64,000 nucleotides of DNA, taken from positions 1 through 64,000 of the forward strand of contig NZ_BLLN01000002.1 of NCBI RefSeq assembly GCF_011170125.1, given 5' to 3'. This document shows positions 22,999 to 32,101 of the stretch, piece after piece (within the stretch, counting starts at the first letter, position 1; each line of letters begins with the position of its first letter). The translations under genes and the position numbers were made by a program. The notes beneath the pieces are model-generated. The model did not search any database. It saw nothing but the letters and a program-made list of their open reading frames with translations, and was not told where the DNA came from. This stretch comes from Streptomyces diastaticus subsp. diastaticus. GTDB taxonomy: Bacteria; Actinomycetota; Actinomycetes; Streptomycetales; Streptomycetaceae.

Positions 22999-24210
22999 GT
23001 GCCCGAGGAGGTCTACCTGATCGACGGGGCGCGCACCCCGCAGGGCAAGTACGGCGGGGCCCTCGCCCAGGTACGCCCCGACGACCTGGCCGCGCTCGTC
23101 GTCGGCGAGGCCGTGCGGCGCGCCCAGGTGCCCGCCGACGCGGTCGACGAGGTCATCCTCGGCGCCGCCAACCAGGCGGGCGAGGACAACAGGGACGTCG
23201 CGCGGATGGCGGTGCTGCTGGCGGGGCTGCCGCACACCGTGCCCGGCTACACCGTCAACCGGCTCTGCGCCTCCGGCCTGACCGCCGTCGCCTCGGCGGC
23301 CCAGGCCATCCGCTCCGGCGAGGCCGAGGTGGCGGTGGCGGGCGGTGTCGAGTCGATGACCCGCGCCCCCTGGGTGATGGCGAAGCCCGGCACGCCCTGG
23401 GCCAAGCCCGGCGAGGTCTTCGACACCTCGCTGGGGTGGCGGTTCACCAACCCGCGGTTCGCCGCGGCCGACCGGGCCCCGGCGCCCGGCGAGGGCCCGG
23501 TGACGCTCTCCATGGGCGAGACGGCCGAGGAGGTCGCCGCGCTCGACGGGATCACCCGTGAGCAGTCCGACGCCTTCGCGCTCCGCTCGCACCAGCGGGC
23601 GGTCGCCGCCCAGCGGGCCGGGCGGTTCGACCGCGAGATCGTGCCGGTCCCGGTGAAGGACGGCGAGGTCACCGCGGACGAGGGCCCGCGCCCCTCCACC
23701 ACGCTGGAGAAGCTGGCCACGCTGCGGACCGTCTTCCGGGCCGACGGCATCGTCACCGCCGGGGCCTCCTCGCCGCTCTCGGACGGCGCCTCGGCGCTGG
23801 TCGTGGCGAGCGGTACGGCCGTCGAGCGGTACGGGCTGACGCCGCGCGCCCGGATCGTCACCGCCGCCTCGGCCGGGGTCGAGCCGCACCTGATGGGCCT
23901 CGGCCCGGTGCCGGCGACGCTGAAGGCGCTGGAGCGGGCCGGGTGGACGGCGGCCGACGTGGAGGCGGCCGAGCTGAACGAGGCGTTCGCCGCGCAGGCC
24001 CTCGCCGTGATCGGCCGCCTGAAGCTGGACCCGGAGCGGGTCAACGCCGACGGCGGCGCCATCGCGCTCGGCCACCCGCTGGGCTCCTCGGGCTCCCGCA
24101 TCCTGCTGACCCTGCTGGGCCGCCTGGAGCGCGAGGAGGCCCGCCGGGGCCTGGCCACGCTCTGCGTCGGCGTCGGCCAGGGCGTCGCGATGCTGGTGGA
24201 GCGGGTATGA
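22999..24210 (+). CDS. paaJ: Acetyl-CoA acyltransferase (3-oxoadipyl-CoA/thiolase, PaaJ type)
   Basis: A 403-residue thiolase. NRLCASGLTAV carries the acyl-accepting cysteine, GGAIALGHPLGSSGSR the catalytic histidine, and LCVGVGQG the second cysteine, all intact. In this setting it should cleave 3-oxoadipyl-CoA (and the related dehydro compound) into succinyl-CoA and acetyl-CoA, the last step of phenylacetate breakdown; general fatty-acid or beta-ketoadipate thiolase activity cannot be excluded. Start GTG 22999 lies one base after the paaN stop, and its stop overlaps the start of the crotonase gene (ATGA), indicating translational coupling through the operon. Confidence 0.85.
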   Translation: MPEEVYLIDGARTPQGKYGGALAQVRPDDLAALVVGEAVRRAQVPADAVDEVILGAANQAGEDNRDVARMAVLLAGLPHTVPGYTVNRLCASGLTAVASAAQAIRSGEAEVAVAGGVESMTRAPWVMAKPGTPWAKPGEVFDTSLGWRFTNPRFAAADRAPAPGEGPVTLSMGETAEEVAALDGITREQSDAFALRSHQRAVAAQRAGRFDREIVPVPVKDGEVTADEGPRPSTTLEKLATLRTVFRADGIVTAGASSPLSDGASALVVASGTAVERYGLTPRARIVTAASAGVEPHLMGLGPVPATLKALERAGWTAADVEAAELNEAFAAQALAVIGRLKLDPERVNADGGAIALGHPLGSSGSRILLTLLGRLEREEARRGLATLCVGVGQGVAMLVERV

Positions 24211-25001
24211 GTACGGACACGCGTACGGGCGCGTTCACCACCCTCACCGTCGAGGAGCGGGACGACCGGGTCGTGGTGACCCTGGACCGGCCCGAGGCGC
24301 GCAACGCCATCAGCGCCCGCATGATCCGCGAGCTGCACACGGTCTGCGAGGCGCTGGAGGACGAGCCGCGCTTCCTGCTGCTGACCGGCGCCGGCCGGGT
24401 CTTCGCGGGCGGCGCCGACATCGCCGAGCTGCGCGAACGCGGCCGTGACCAGGCGCTCCAGGGCGTCAACAGCCGCCTGTTCGAGCGGGTCCGCCGGCTG
24501 CCCCTGCCGACGGTGGCCGCCGTCGACGGGTGGGCGCTGGGCGGCGGTGCCGAGCTGGCGTACGCCTGCGACCTGCGGATCGCGGGGCCCGACGCGGTCT
24601 TCGGCAACCCGGAGCCCGGCCTCGGCATCCTCGCCGCCGCCGGGGCCTGCTGGCGGCTGCCGGAGCTGGTCGGCGAGTCGGTCGCCAAGCAGGTGCTGCT
24701 GGCCGGCCGGCGGCTGGACGCCCAGGCGGCGCTCGCCTGCGGCCTGGTCGCCGACGTGGTCCCGGCCGGGGAGCTGACCGCTGCCGCCCACCGGATGCTG
24801 GACCGGATGGCCCGCCAGTCGGCCACCGCGCTGCGGCTGACCAAGCTGGTCGTGGACGCCCCCGGCGCCCACCCGGTCGCCGACGACCTCGCGCAGGCGG
24901 TGCTCTTCGAGGGCGCCGACAAGCGCGAGCGGATGACCGCCTTCCTGGAGCGCGGCTCCGCCCGCTCCGCCACTTCCGCCCCCTCGGAGGCCCCCTCATG
25001 A
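24207..25001 (+). CDS. Enoyl-CoA hydratase/isomerase (PaaF or PaaG type)
   Basis: A 264-residue crotonase. [10 protein letters not shown] and [20 protein letters not shown] form the CoA-binding oxyanion hole; the two glutamates expected for a hydratase are present in GGGAELA and FGNPEPGLG. In the pathway both PaaG (isomerising the epoxide to oxepin-CoA) and PaaF (hydratase for the unsaturated adipyl-CoA) are crotonases, but only one is encoded here. The pair of acidic residues favours the hydratase PaaF; PaaG must then be elsewhere, or one protein does both. It overlaps both neighbours by four bases (ATGA). Confidence 0.82.
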   Translation: MSTDTRTGAFTTLTVEERDDRVVVTLDRPEARNAISARMIRELHTVCEALEDEPRFLLLTGAGRVFAGGADIAELRERGRDQALQGVNSRLFERVRRLPLPTVAAVDGWALGGGAELAYACDLRIAGPDAVFGNPEPGLGILAAAGACWRLPELVGESVAKQVLLAGRRLDAQAALACGLVADVVPAGELTAAAHRMLDRMARQSATALRLTKLVVDAPGAHPVADDLAQAVLFEGADKRERMTAFLERGSARSATSAPSEAPS

Positions 25002-25882
25002 CCACCGGCACCGGACCGGCCCCCGCCCTGCCCCAAAGCGTCGCCGTGATCGGCGGCGGGCGGATGGGCGCGGGTATCGCCCAGTCCTTCGCGACGGCCG
25101 GGGCGCCGGTCACCGTGGTCGAGCAGAGCCGCGAGGCGGCCGAGGCGGTCCGCGGCCGGATCGCCGGGTCGCTGGAGCGGGCCGCCGGGCGCGGGCTGAT
25201 CGACGCCGGCCCGGCCGAGGTGCTGGACCGGATGGCCTTCGCCGACGCGGTGACCGGGCTGGACCCGGCGACCGAGCTGGTCGTGGAGGCCGTACCGGAG
25301 GACGCCGGGCTGAAGGCGAGGTTGCTGGCCGCCGCCGAGCGGGTGGTGGGCGAGGGGACGGTGCTGGCGACCAACACCAGTTCGCTGTCGGTCACCGAGC
25401 TGGCGGCCGTGCTCCAGCGGCCCGCGCGCTTCCTCGGCATGCACTTCTTCAACCCGGTCCCGGCCTCCGCCCTGATCGAGCTGGTCGTCGCGGAGGACAC
25501 CGACCCGTCCGTGGTGGACCGGGCGCTGGCCTGGACGGCGGCGCTCGGCAAGAAGGACGTCGTCGTCAAGGACTCGCCCGGCTTCGCCTCCAGCCGCCTG
25601 GGCGTGGCTCTCGGCCTGGAGGCGATCCGCATGGTCGAGGAGGGCGTCGCCTCCGCCGAGGCCATCGACGACGCCATGCGGCTCGGCTACAAGCACCCCA
25701 TGGGCCCACTGCGCCTGACCGACCTGGTCGGCCTGGACGTGCGCCTGGCCATCGCCGAGTACCTGCACGCCACCCTCGGCGAGCGGTTCGCCCCGCCGCG
25801 GCTCCTGCGGGACAAGGTGGCCCGGGGCGAGCTGGGGCGCTCCACCGGACAGGGTTTCCACACATGGGAGAAGCAGAGGTGA
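24998..25882 (+). CDS. paaH: 3-Hydroxyacyl-CoA dehydrogenase (PaaH)
   Basis: A 294-residue dehydrogenase with the NAD-binding start [33 protein letters not shown] containing the catalytic-region serine, [11 protein letters not shown] with the catalytic histidine, and the C-terminal dimerisation domain [20 protein letters not shown]. It should oxidise 3-hydroxyadipyl-CoA to the 3-oxo form for the thiolase in this operon. It is the short single-domain form, about 290 residues, without the C-terminal repeat of E. coli PaaH. Overlaps the crotonase stop by four bases and paaA by four bases (GTGA). Confidence 0.87.
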   Translation: MTTGTGPAPALPQSVAVIGGGRMGAGIAQSFATAGAPVTVVEQSREAAEAVRGRIAGSLERAAGRGLIDAGPAEVLDRMAFADAVTGLDPATELVVEAVPEDAGLKARLLAAAERVVGEGTVLATNTSSLSVTELAAVLQRPARFLGMHFFNPVPASALIELVVAEDTDPSVVDRALAWTAALGKKDVVVKDSPGFASSRLGVALGLEAIRMVEEGVASAEAIDDAMRLGYKHPMGPLRLTDLVGLDVRLAIAEYLHATLGERFAPPRLLRDKVARGELGRSTGQGFHTWEKQR

Positions 25883-26868
25883 GCCAGATGACCGCGACCG
25901 AGGCGCCCGGCGAGAGCGCGCTCCAGGAGCACTTCGACGCCACGATCGAGCGCGACCAGCGGGTGGAGCCGCGCGACTGGATGCCCGAGGGGTACCGGAA
26001 GACGCTGATCCGGCAGATCGCGCAGCACGCCCACTCCGAGATCATCGGGATGCAGCCGGAGGGCGACTGGATCACCCGCGCGCCCTCGCTGCGCCGCAAG
26101 TCGATCCTCTTCGCCAAGGTGCAGGACGAGGCGGGCCACGGGCTGTACCTGTACAGCGCGGCCGAGACGCTCGGCGCCGACCGCGACGACCTCACCGAGC
26201 GGCTGATCACCGGCCGCCAGAAGTACTCCTCGATCTTCAACTACCCGACGCCGACCTTCGCCGACGTCGGCGTCATCGGCTGGTTCGTGGACGGCGCCGC
26301 CATCTGCAACCAGGTCCCGCTCTGCCGCAGTTCGTACGGCCCGTACGCGCGGGCGATGGTGCGGGTCTGCAAGGAGGAGTCGTTCCACCAGCGGCAGGGC
26401 TACGAGCTGCTGATGACGATGATGTCCGGCACCGAGGGCCAGCGGGCGATGGTGCAGGACGCGGTGGACCGCTGGTGGTGGCCGTCGCTGATGATGTTCG
26501 GCCCGCCGGACGACAACTCGCCCAACTCCGAGCGCTCCATGGCCTGGAAGATCAAGCGGCACTCCAACGACGAACTGCGCCGGCGCTTCGTCGACATGAC
26601 CGTCCCGCAGGCCGAACACCTCGGCGTCACCCTCCCCGACCCCGAGCTGAGGTGGAACGAGGAGCGAGGCCGGTACGACTTCGGCACGCCCGACTACGCC
26701 GAGCTGATGCGGGTCATCTCCGGCGACGGCCCGTGCAACGCCGAGCGCGTCGCCCGCCGCCGCGCCGCCCACGACGAGGGCGCCTGGGTCCGCGAGGCCG
26801 CCGCCGCCCACGCCGCCAAGCACACCGCCCGCGACGCCGGGCCCGACCGGACGGAGGCCGCCGCATGA
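25879..26868 (+). CDS. paaA: Phenylacetyl-CoA 1,2-epoxidase subunit PaaA (catalytic)
   Basis: A 329-residue ferritin-like di-iron protein. [20 protein letters not shown] and [17 protein letters not shown] carry the two ExxH motifs that bind the iron pair with further glutamates. PaaA is the catalytic subunit of the PaaABCE mono-oxygenase, which epoxidises the ring of phenylacetyl-CoA with O2 and NADPH. GTG 25879 overlaps the previous stop (GTGA), the best-coupled start; an ATG 15 bases upstream is alternative. The C-terminal Ala/His-rich tail is variable. First of five contiguous epoxidase genes. Confidence 0.93.
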   Translation: MSQMTATEAPGESALQEHFDATIERDQRVEPRDWMPEGYRKTLIRQIAQHAHSEIIGMQPEGDWITRAPSLRRKSILFAKVQDEAGHGLYLYSAAETLGADRDDLTERLITGRQKYSSIFNYPTPTFADVGVIGWFVDGAAICNQVPLCRSSYGPYARAMVRVCKEESFHQRQGYELLMTMMSGTEGQRAMVQDAVDRWWWPSLMMFGPPDDNSPNSERSMAWKIKRHSNDELRRRFVDMTVPQAEHLGVTLPDPELRWNEERGRYDFGTPDYAELMRVISGDGPCNAERVARRRAAHDEGAWVREAAAAHAAKHTARDAGPDRTEAAA

Positions 26869-27182
26869 GCGAGACCCCTACCCCCGCCACCGGGAGCCCG
26901 CGCGGCTCCTGGCCGCTCTACGAGATCTTCGTCCGCGGCAAGCGCGGCCTCAACCACGTCCACGTCGGCTCGCTGCGCGCCGCCGACGACCGGATGGCCC
27001 TGCTCAACGCCCGGGACCTCTACACCCGCCGCAACGAGGGCGTCTCCATCTGGGCGGTCCGCTCCACCGACATCGCCGCCTCCGCCCCGGACGAGAAGGA
27101 CCCCTTCTTCGCGCCCAGCGGCGACAAGGTCTACCGCCACCCGACGTTCTACGACATCCCCGAGGACGTGCCGCACATCTAG
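26865..27182 (+). CDS. paaB: Phenylacetyl-CoA epoxidase subunit PaaB
   Basis: A 105-residue small subunit: [20 protein letters not shown], then [20 protein letters not shown] and [10 protein letters not shown] are the conserved PaaB core; it ends at a Pro/His-rich tail ([11 protein letters not shown]). PaaB bridges two PaaAC heterodimers and is required for activity, but has no catalytic residues. Its ATG overlaps the paaA stop (ATGA), so it is co-translated with paaA. Confidence 0.93.
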   Translation: MSETPTPATGSPRGSWPLYEIFVRGKRGLNHVHVGSLRAADDRMALLNARDLYTRRNEGVSIWAVRSTDIAASAPDEKDPFFAPSGDKVYRHPTFYDIPEDVPHI

Positions 27183-27235
27183 CGGCCCCCGCCCACCCCG
27201 AGCAGCAGAGAACCACGGAACAAGGAGCACCCCCG

Positions 27236-28096
27236 ATGAGTGACGAGCACCTCTCGGCGTCCCTGGCCGCCGGAGCAGAGGACGGCGAGGGCCGCTGGGC
27301 GTTCGGCACGGGCTTCGAGGACCCGCTGCACGGCGTGGACACCACCGTCCCCGACGGGGTCGACGCCGGCGCGCTGGCCGCGCTCTGCCTCGCCCTCGGC
27401 GACGACGCCCTGGTCGGCGCGCAGCGCCTGGCCCAGTGGACCACCGACGCGCCCGAGCTGGAGATCGAGCTGGCCCTCGCCAACATCGGCCTCGACCTCC
27501 TCGGCCAGGCCCGCCTCCTCTACGCCCGCACCGGGCAGGTGGACGGCACCGGGCGCGGCGAGGACGACTACGCCTACTGGCGCGAGGCGGACGCCTTCCG
27601 CAACGTCCGCCTCGCCGAACTCCCGCGCGGCGACTTCGCCTTCTCCATGGCGCGGCTGCTGGCCCTCTCCGCCTGGCGGCTCGCCCTCTTCCAGCGCCTG
27701 GCCGCGGCCCCGGACCCGGTACTGGCCGCCATCGCCGCCAAGGGCGTCAAGGAACTGGCGTACCACCGGCAGTTCGCCGCCGACTGGATCGTGCGGCTCG
27801 GCGACGGCACCGAGGAGTCGGCCCGCCGTATGCAGGCCGGGTACGACGAGGTCGGGCCGTGGCTGGGCGAGCTGGCCGCCGACACCTCGGCGGACGCGCT
27901 CGGCGGTGACGCGGCGGGGGCCGGAGCCGAACTGCGGCAGGTGTGGGAGGAGACGGCGCGTGCGGCCGGGCTGAGCGTCGGCGCGTATCCGGCGCACTCC
28001 GGGGCGGGCCGGGCGGGGGCACGCACCGAGCACCTGGCGCCGCTCCTCGACGAGCTCCAGTCGGTGGCCCGCGCGCACCCCGGGGCGGCGTGGTGA
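27236..28096 (+). CDS. paaC: Phenylacetyl-CoA epoxidase subunit PaaC (structural)
   Basis: A 286-residue ferritin-like helical protein: ALGDDALVGAQRLAQWTTDA, ELEIELALANIGLDLLGQAR and GRGEDDYAYWREADAFRN are PaaC motifs; VKELAYHRQFAADWIVRLGD forms the second half of the bundle. PaaC pairs with PaaA and stabilises it but lacks the functional di-iron site. ATG 27236 lies 53 bases after paaB, the only real gap in the operon, with AAGGAG upstream. Its stop overlaps paaD by four bases. Confidence 0.92.
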   Translation: MSDEHLSASLAAGAEDGEGRWAFGTGFEDPLHGVDTTVPDGVDAGALAALCLALGDDALVGAQRLAQWTTDAPELEIELALANIGLDLLGQARLLYARTGQVDGTGRGEDDYAYWREADAFRNVRLAELPRGDFAFSMARLLALSAWRLALFQRLAAAPDPVLAAIAAKGVKELAYHRQFAADWIVRLGDGTEESARRMQAGYDEVGPWLGELAADTSADALGGDAAGAGAELRQVWEETARAAGLSVGAYPAHSGAGRAGARTEHLAPLLDELQSVARAHPGAAW

Positions 28097-28746
28097 CCCG
28101 GCCCGGCGCGGCGGTCACCGTCCCGGCCGCGCTCTTCGACGCCGGGCTCGACGCGGTCCTCGCCGAGGCCGCCCGCGACACCGGCGGCCCCGCCCCGCGC
28201 GCGGTGCCCGCCGAGGTCCCGGACGCCGGGGCGGACGGGGACGGGCTGGATCGGGCCCGCGCCGCGGCGGCCGCCGTCCACGATCCCGAACTGCCCATGC
28301 TGACCCTCGCCGACCTCGGCGTGCTCCGCTCGGTGGCGTACGCCGGGGACGGCGCGGTCGAGGTGGCGCTCACCCCCACCTACTCCGGCTGCCCGGCGCT
28401 GGCCGAGATGCGCGCGGAGACCGTACGGGCGGTGCACGAAGCCGGGTTCCCCGAGGTGCGGGTGGTGACCGTGCTGGACCCGCCGTGGTCGACGGACTGG
28501 ATCAGCGAGGCGGGGCGCCGTGCCCTCGCCGAGCACCACATCGCGCCGCCGGGACCGGCCCCGCACCCCTCGGGCCCGGTACCGCTCACGCTGTCGCCGA
28601 CCCGCACGGCCGCGCCCGGGGTGGCGTGCCCGCTCTGCGGGGCGGGGCGGACGGAGGAGATCTCCCGGTTCTCCGCCACCTCCTGCCGGGCGCTGCGCCG
28701 CTGCCTCGCCTGCCGGGAACCCTTCGAGCACGTCAAGGAGATCTAG
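28093..28746 (+). CDS. paaD: Phenylacetate epoxidase maturation protein PaaD
   Basis: A 217-residue MIP18/DUF59-family protein. AAAVHDPELPMLTLADLGVL and LTPTYSGCPALAEMRAETV form the MIP18 fold with the reactive cysteine in SGCPA; DPPWSTDWIS follows. At the C-terminus CPLCG and CLACREPFEHVK form a four-cysteine zinc ribbon characteristic of PaaD. The protein is needed for assembly of the iron-sulfur cluster of PaaE and epoxidase activity. GTG 28093 overlaps the paaC stop; the first ~55 residues are a variable extension. paaE starts immediately after. Confidence 0.92.
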   Translation: MTRPGAAVTVPAALFDAGLDAVLAEAARDTGGPAPRAVPAEVPDAGADGDGLDRARAAAAAVHDPELPMLTLADLGVLRSVAYAGDGAVEVALTPTYSGCPALAEMRAETVRAVHEAGFPEVRVVTVLDPPWSTDWISEAGRRALAEHHIAPPGPAPHPSGPVPLTLSPTRTAAPGVACPLCGAGRTEEISRFSATSCRALRRCLACREPFEHVKEI

Positions 28747-29868
28747 ATGTCCGCGCCCACCTCGCCCGCCCCCGCCGCCCCGGCCCCGGCTCCCGCCCGC
28801 CGCCGGCCCCGGTTCCACGCGCTGCGGGTGGCCTCCGTCGAGCCGTTGTGCGAGGACGCCGCCGCCGTCACCTTCGAGGTGCCCGACGCCCTCGCGGACG
28901 CCTTCGCCTTCGCACCCGGCCAGTCGCTGACGGTCCGCCGCACCGTGGACGGCCGCGACGAGCGCCGCTCCTACTCGCTGTGCGCCCCGGCGGGCGCCGC
29001 GCCCCGGATCGGCGTGCGGGTGGTGCCGGACGGCCTCTTCTCGACCTGGCTGGTGCGCGAGGTGCGGCCCGGTGACGTGCTCGACGTGATGGAGCCGACC
29101 GGCCTGTTCACCCCGGCGCTCGGCGAACCGGGGCACCATGTCCTGGTCGCCGCCGGCTCCGGCATCACCCCGATGCTCTCCATCGCCGCCTCGGTCCTCG
29201 CCGGCCACACCGAGGCACGCGTCACCCTGCTCTACGGCAACCGCCGTTCGGGCACGGTGATGTTCGCCGACGAGATCGCCGACCTGAAGGACCGCTACGC
29301 AGACCGCTTCCAGGTCGCGCACATCCTCTCCCGGGAGCCCCGCGAGGCCGAGATCCTCTCCGGCCGCCTCGACGCCGAGCGCCTCGCCGCCCTCGTCCCG
29401 GCCCTGCTGGACGTGGCCGGCACCGACCACTGGTGGCTGTGCGGCCCGCACGGCATGGTCCGCGACGCGCAGGCCCTGCTGGAACGGCTGGGGGTGCCCG
29501 GCGACCGGGTCCACCAGGAGCTGTTCTTCGCCGACGACCAGGAGGAGCCGGCCCCGGTCCGCCGCGAGGAGGACGCGCTGCCCGAGGGCCCGGTCTCCGA
29601 GGTGACCCTGGTCCTGGACGGGCGTTCCTCCACCTTCCCGGCGAGCCGTGCCGGGACCGTCCTCGACGGCGCCCAGCGGGTCCGGCCCGATCTGCCGTTC
29701 GCCTGCAAGGGAGGTGTCTGCGGCACCTGCCGGGCGAAGATCACGGTGGGCCGGGCCGAGATGCGGCGGAACTTCGCACTGGAGGACGCGGAGGTCGAGC
29801 AGGGATACGTCCTGACCTGCCAGACCCGGCCGGTGTCGGAGCAGGTCACGGTCGACTTCGACGTGTGA
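28747..29868 (+). CDS. paaE: Phenylacetyl-CoA epoxidase reductase PaaE
   Basis: A 373-residue ferredoxin-NADP reductase-type protein. The FAD domain (FAPGQSLTVRR, ERRSYSLCAPAG) is followed by the NADPH domain (AAGSGITPMLSIAAS, VTLLYGNRRSGTVMF, WWLCGPHGMV) and a C-terminal plant-type 2Fe-2S ferredoxin domain: CKGGVCGTCRAK plus the fourth cysteine in YVLTCQTRP. It passes electrons from NADPH to the PaaA di-iron centre. The ATG is directly adjacent to the paaD stop. Last gene of the operon, followed by a strong terminator. Confidence 0.93.
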   Translation: MSAPTSPAPAAPAPAPARRRPRFHALRVASVEPLCEDAAAVTFEVPDALADAFAFAPGQSLTVRRTVDGRDERRSYSLCAPAGAAPRIGVRVVPDGLFSTWLVREVRPGDVLDVMEPTGLFTPALGEPGHHVLVAAGSGITPMLSIAASVLAGHTEARVTLLYGNRRSGTVMFADEIADLKDRYADRFQVAHILSREPREAEILSGRLDAERLAALVPALLDVAGTDHWWLCGPHGMVRDAQALLERLGVPGDRVHQELFFADDQEEPAPVRREEDALPEGPVSEVTLVLDGRSSTFPASRAGTVLDGAQRVRPDLPFACKGGVCGTCRAKITVGRAEMRRNFALEDAEVEQGYVLTCQTRPVSEQVTVDFDV

Positions 29869-29926
29869 GCCCGGGCGCCCGCCTGCCCGGCCCGGACCGC
29901 CCGCCGTACGCCGCCCGTACGCAGCA

Positions 29927-29957
29927 CGAAGCCCCTGACACGTGGTCAGGGGCTTCG
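29927..29957. terminator. Terminator of the paa operon
   Basis: Perfect 12-base inverted repeat CGAAGCCCCTGA / TCAGGGGCTTCG with a 7-base loop, 58 bases after paaE. It can also serve the converging rodlin gene, whose stop is at 30070. Confidence 0.85.
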
Positions 29958-30069
29958 TAGCCGGTCGGCCGGTCACCGGCGGGGTCGCCCTCGGTGGCTC
30001 GGGGGGCGCGCTTCCGCTGCCGACGGGGATTGCGGCGCGGCGCGGGCCCGGTGAGCCGGGCGGGGTGGC

Positions 30070-30480
30070 TCAGCTGTTGCCGGCGCCGTTGCCCGAGAGG
30101 ATCGGGATGTTGCTCAGGAGGTGCGAGAGCGGCTCGTCACCCTTGGTCTGGGTGGAGTTCTCGACGCACTGCTGCTGCTGCGGCGACGACAGGATCGGGA
30201 TGTCCTGGACGGAGACCGGCACGAGGCCGACGAGCGAACCGACGTTCGCGTCGGCGGGCAGGCCGATGCACGGCTTGTTGAAGGAGCCCTGGATGAGGCC
30301 GATCTGCGGGCTCATGTCACCGGAGGTGGAGGAGTTGCCGTAGTACTGCTCGGCGCCGTTGCCGCTGAGCGAGGTGTGGCCGTTGTCGTCGCCGATGGCC
30401 ATCGCGGGGGCGGCGGTGGCGGCACCCATACCGATCGCGGAAGCGGCCACGGCCGCGGAGACCATCATCTTCTTCAGCAT
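30070..30480 (-). CDS. Rodlin (RdlA/RdlB-type surface protein)
   Basis: A 136-residue secreted protein matching rodlins: signal peptide ending ATAAPAMA, then IGDDNGHTSLSGNGAEQYYG, SGDMSPQIGLIQGSFNKPC, VGLVPVSVQDIPILSSP, CVENSTQTKGDEPLSHLL and an Asn/Gly-rich end. Two cysteines are present. Rodlins form, with chaplins, the rodlet layer of aerial hyphae and spores, and organise chaplin fibrils into paired rods. GAGGAAAAG precedes ATG 30480. The gene is divergent from a second rodlin, as rdlA and rdlB are in S. coelicolor; I cannot tell which copy corresponds to which name. Confidence 0.9.
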   Translation of the reverse strand: MLKKMMVSAAVAASAIGMGAATAAPAMAIGDDNGHTSLSGNGAEQYYGNSSTSGDMSPQIGLIQGSFNKPCIGLPADANVGSLVGLVPVSVQDIPILSSPQQQQCVENSTQTKGDEPLSHLLSNIPILSGNGAGNS

Positions 30481-30533
30481 CTGCTTTTCCTCTTCTTCCG
30501 ATGTGCACGGGTCGTGCTCCCCGCGCTCTCTGG

Positions 30534-30561
30534 ACAACTCACCACTCCGTAATTGGTGACG
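30534..30561 (-). promoter_or_regulatory. BldN-like promoter of the leftward rodlin
   Basis: On the minus strand CGTCAC (30561-30556), 16 bases, AGTTGT (30539-30534). The BldN consensus is CGTAAC-N16-CGTTGA; matches are 5/6 and 4/6 with exact spacing. The transcript would begin near 30527, about 47 bases before the ATG. The opposite rodlin gene has the same layout. Confidence 0.55.
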
Positions 30562-30713
30562 CCCGTTCACTCGAACGGAAAACACCCCCGCCCCTCTCCT
30601 CACTCACACACCCGAATTCCTCCCCGCTCCGCCGTCGACTCCCCCACCGACTCCGATAATCACAGAACCGCACGCCCCCTCCCCCACCATTGGAGTGACA
30701 CCGCCCGAACAGG

Positions 30714-30741
30714 CATAACCTCACCGAAGGCGACGAGTTGT
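30714..30741 (+). promoter_or_regulatory. BldN-like promoter of the rightward rodlin
   Basis: CATAAC (30714-30719), 16 bases, AGTTGT (30736-30741): 5/6 and 4/6 matches to the BldN consensus with exact spacing, and the same -10 hexamer as the opposite rodlin gene. Transcription would begin near 30748, about 41 bases before the GTG start. Confidence 0.55.
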
Positions 30742-30788
30742 TCAGGGCGCCTCACCCCCGGGGCACTCCATCGGAAAGAGGAATCACT

Positions 30789-31199
30789 GTGATCAAGAAG
30801 GTCATGGCTACCGCTGCCGTCGCCGTCTCCATCCTGGGTGCGGGCGCTGCCGCGGCCGCTCCGGCGATGGCCATCGGTGACGACGGCGGCCACACGTCGC
30901 TGAGCGGCAACGGTGCCGAGCAGACCTACGGCAACACCTCGATCGCCGGCGACCAGAGCCCCCAGCTCGGCCTGGTCCAGGGCTCCCTGAACAAGCCCTG
31001 CGTCGGTGTGCCGATCGACGCCAACGTCGGCTCGCTCGTCGGCCTCGTGCCGGTCACGGTCCAGGACATCGACGTCCTGTCGTCGCCGCAGCAGCAGCAG
31101 TGCGTCGAGAACTCCACCCAGACCAAGGGTGACGAGCCGCTCTCGCACATCCTGAGCAACATCCCGGTCCTCTCGGGCAACGGCGCCGGCAACAGCTGA
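30789..31199 (+). CDS. Second rodlin, divergent from the first
   Basis: A 136-residue rodlin, very similar to its divergent neighbour: AIGDDGGHTSLSGNGAEQ, SPQLGLVQGSLNKPCVGVP, DANVGSLVGLVPVTVQDI, CVENSTQTKGDEPLSHIL, and the shared end LSGNGAGNS. Signal peptide cleaved after PAMA. Start GTG 30789, with AGAGGA upstream. The mature parts of the two proteins are almost the same over long stretches, including identical ends, so the pair likely arose by inverted duplication and may be held together by gene conversion. Both are expected at the surface of aerial hyphae. Confidence 0.9.
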   Translation: MIKKVMATAAVAVSILGAGAAAAAPAMAIGDDGGHTSLSGNGAEQTYGNTSIAGDQSPQLGLVQGSLNKPCVGVPIDANVGSLVGLVPVTVQDIDVLSSPQQQQCVENSTQTKGDEPLSHILSNIPVLSGNGAGNS

Positions 31200-31230
31200 G
31201 CTCTCCCCGCTCGCCGGGCAGCATCCACGG

Positions 31231-31260
31231 AGCAGACCCCGCCACACGGCGGGGTCTGCT
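31231..31260 (+). terminator. Terminator after the rightward rodlin
   Basis: Perfect 13-base inverted repeat AGCAGACCCCGCC / GGCGGGGTCTGCT with a 4-base loop, 31 bases after the stop codon. Textbook intrinsic hairpin. A 340-base gene-free stretch then runs to 31600; it has no recognised feature. Confidence 0.85.
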
Positions 31261-31600
31261 CTGCGTTTCCCCCTGTCCGACCGGACCGACCGGACCAGGA
31301 GAGGCGGAATTCCCCCCTTACCGCACCGCCGAATTCACCGCACTCCTCGGCGGTGTTACCGCGCCCTCCGCGGCACCAGGCATCCTCCGCGGCGTTGAGC
31401 GCCCTGTGCGGCATTACGCGGAAGCGAACGCCACGGCCGGACAACGGCGCGAAAAAGCGATTCCGCCACTCTCCGTCCTCCCCGGTTCCTCCTCCTTCCG
31501 CCCATCGTGGGAGAGCGGACGGAAATCGGCGCACCGGAGGTTCCGGTGCGCCGACGGACGGGGCGCGGAGAGGCGCGGGGCGCCCGAGCGGGACGGGCTC

Positions 31601-32101
31601 TCAGCGCAGGGTGCTGACCGGCACCAGGCAGTGGGCCGAGGCCATGATCACCTCCTCGTCACCGATGAACGCCTTCAGCACCTCCTCCTCCACCGGCACC
31701 CCCGGCGCCGCCGCGGGCCACGGCTTGGTGGTGAACATGAAGTACACCTGTCCGCGGGCGTGCGCTGCGGCCGTCCACTCCGGCGGCACCACGCACTGGG
31801 CGTTGAGGTGCTGCACCGTCAGGGTCGCGCTGTTGCCGGTGACGAGGACCGACACGGGGACGCTGGAGGCCGACCCGTCGACGATCCCGCCGCCGACCGG
31901 CAGCGCCGAGCGGTCCAGCAGCTGCCGTACGGCCACCTCTCCCGCCTCGGGACCGGCCGCGCCGTCGCCGAGGGAGTAGGCCATCAGGAAGGGCATGTCC
32001 TGGCCGTCGTTGACGTTCTCCCCGGCCCAGGCGATGACCGTGATGGTGCCGAGGTGGCTGGGGTCGAGCGGGGTTCCGGTGGCTGAGGTAGCAGAGGTCA
32101 T
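31601..32101 (-). CDS. DUF5949-like soluble protein
   Basis: A 166-residue acidic cytosolic protein with no signal or membrane segment. The layout HLGTITVIAWAGENVNDGQD, MPFLMAYSLGDGAAGPEAGE, NAQCVVPPEWTAAAHARGQ, VYFMFTTKPWP and the end ASAHCLVPVSTLR reminds me of the DUF5949 family of Streptomyces, which has no known function. Start ATG 32101 gives a typical N-terminus; the frame is open further upstream. It is in the same direction as, and 108 bases downstream of, the permease gene. Confidence 0.65.
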   Translation of the reverse strand: MTSATSATGTPLDPSHLGTITVIAWAGENVNDGQDMPFLMAYSLGDGAAGPEAGEVAVRQLLDRSALPVGGGIVDGSASSVPVSVLVTGNSATLTVQHLNAQCVVPPEWTAAAHARGQVYFMFTTKPWPAAAPGVPVEEEVLKAFIGDEEVIMASAHCLVPVSTLR

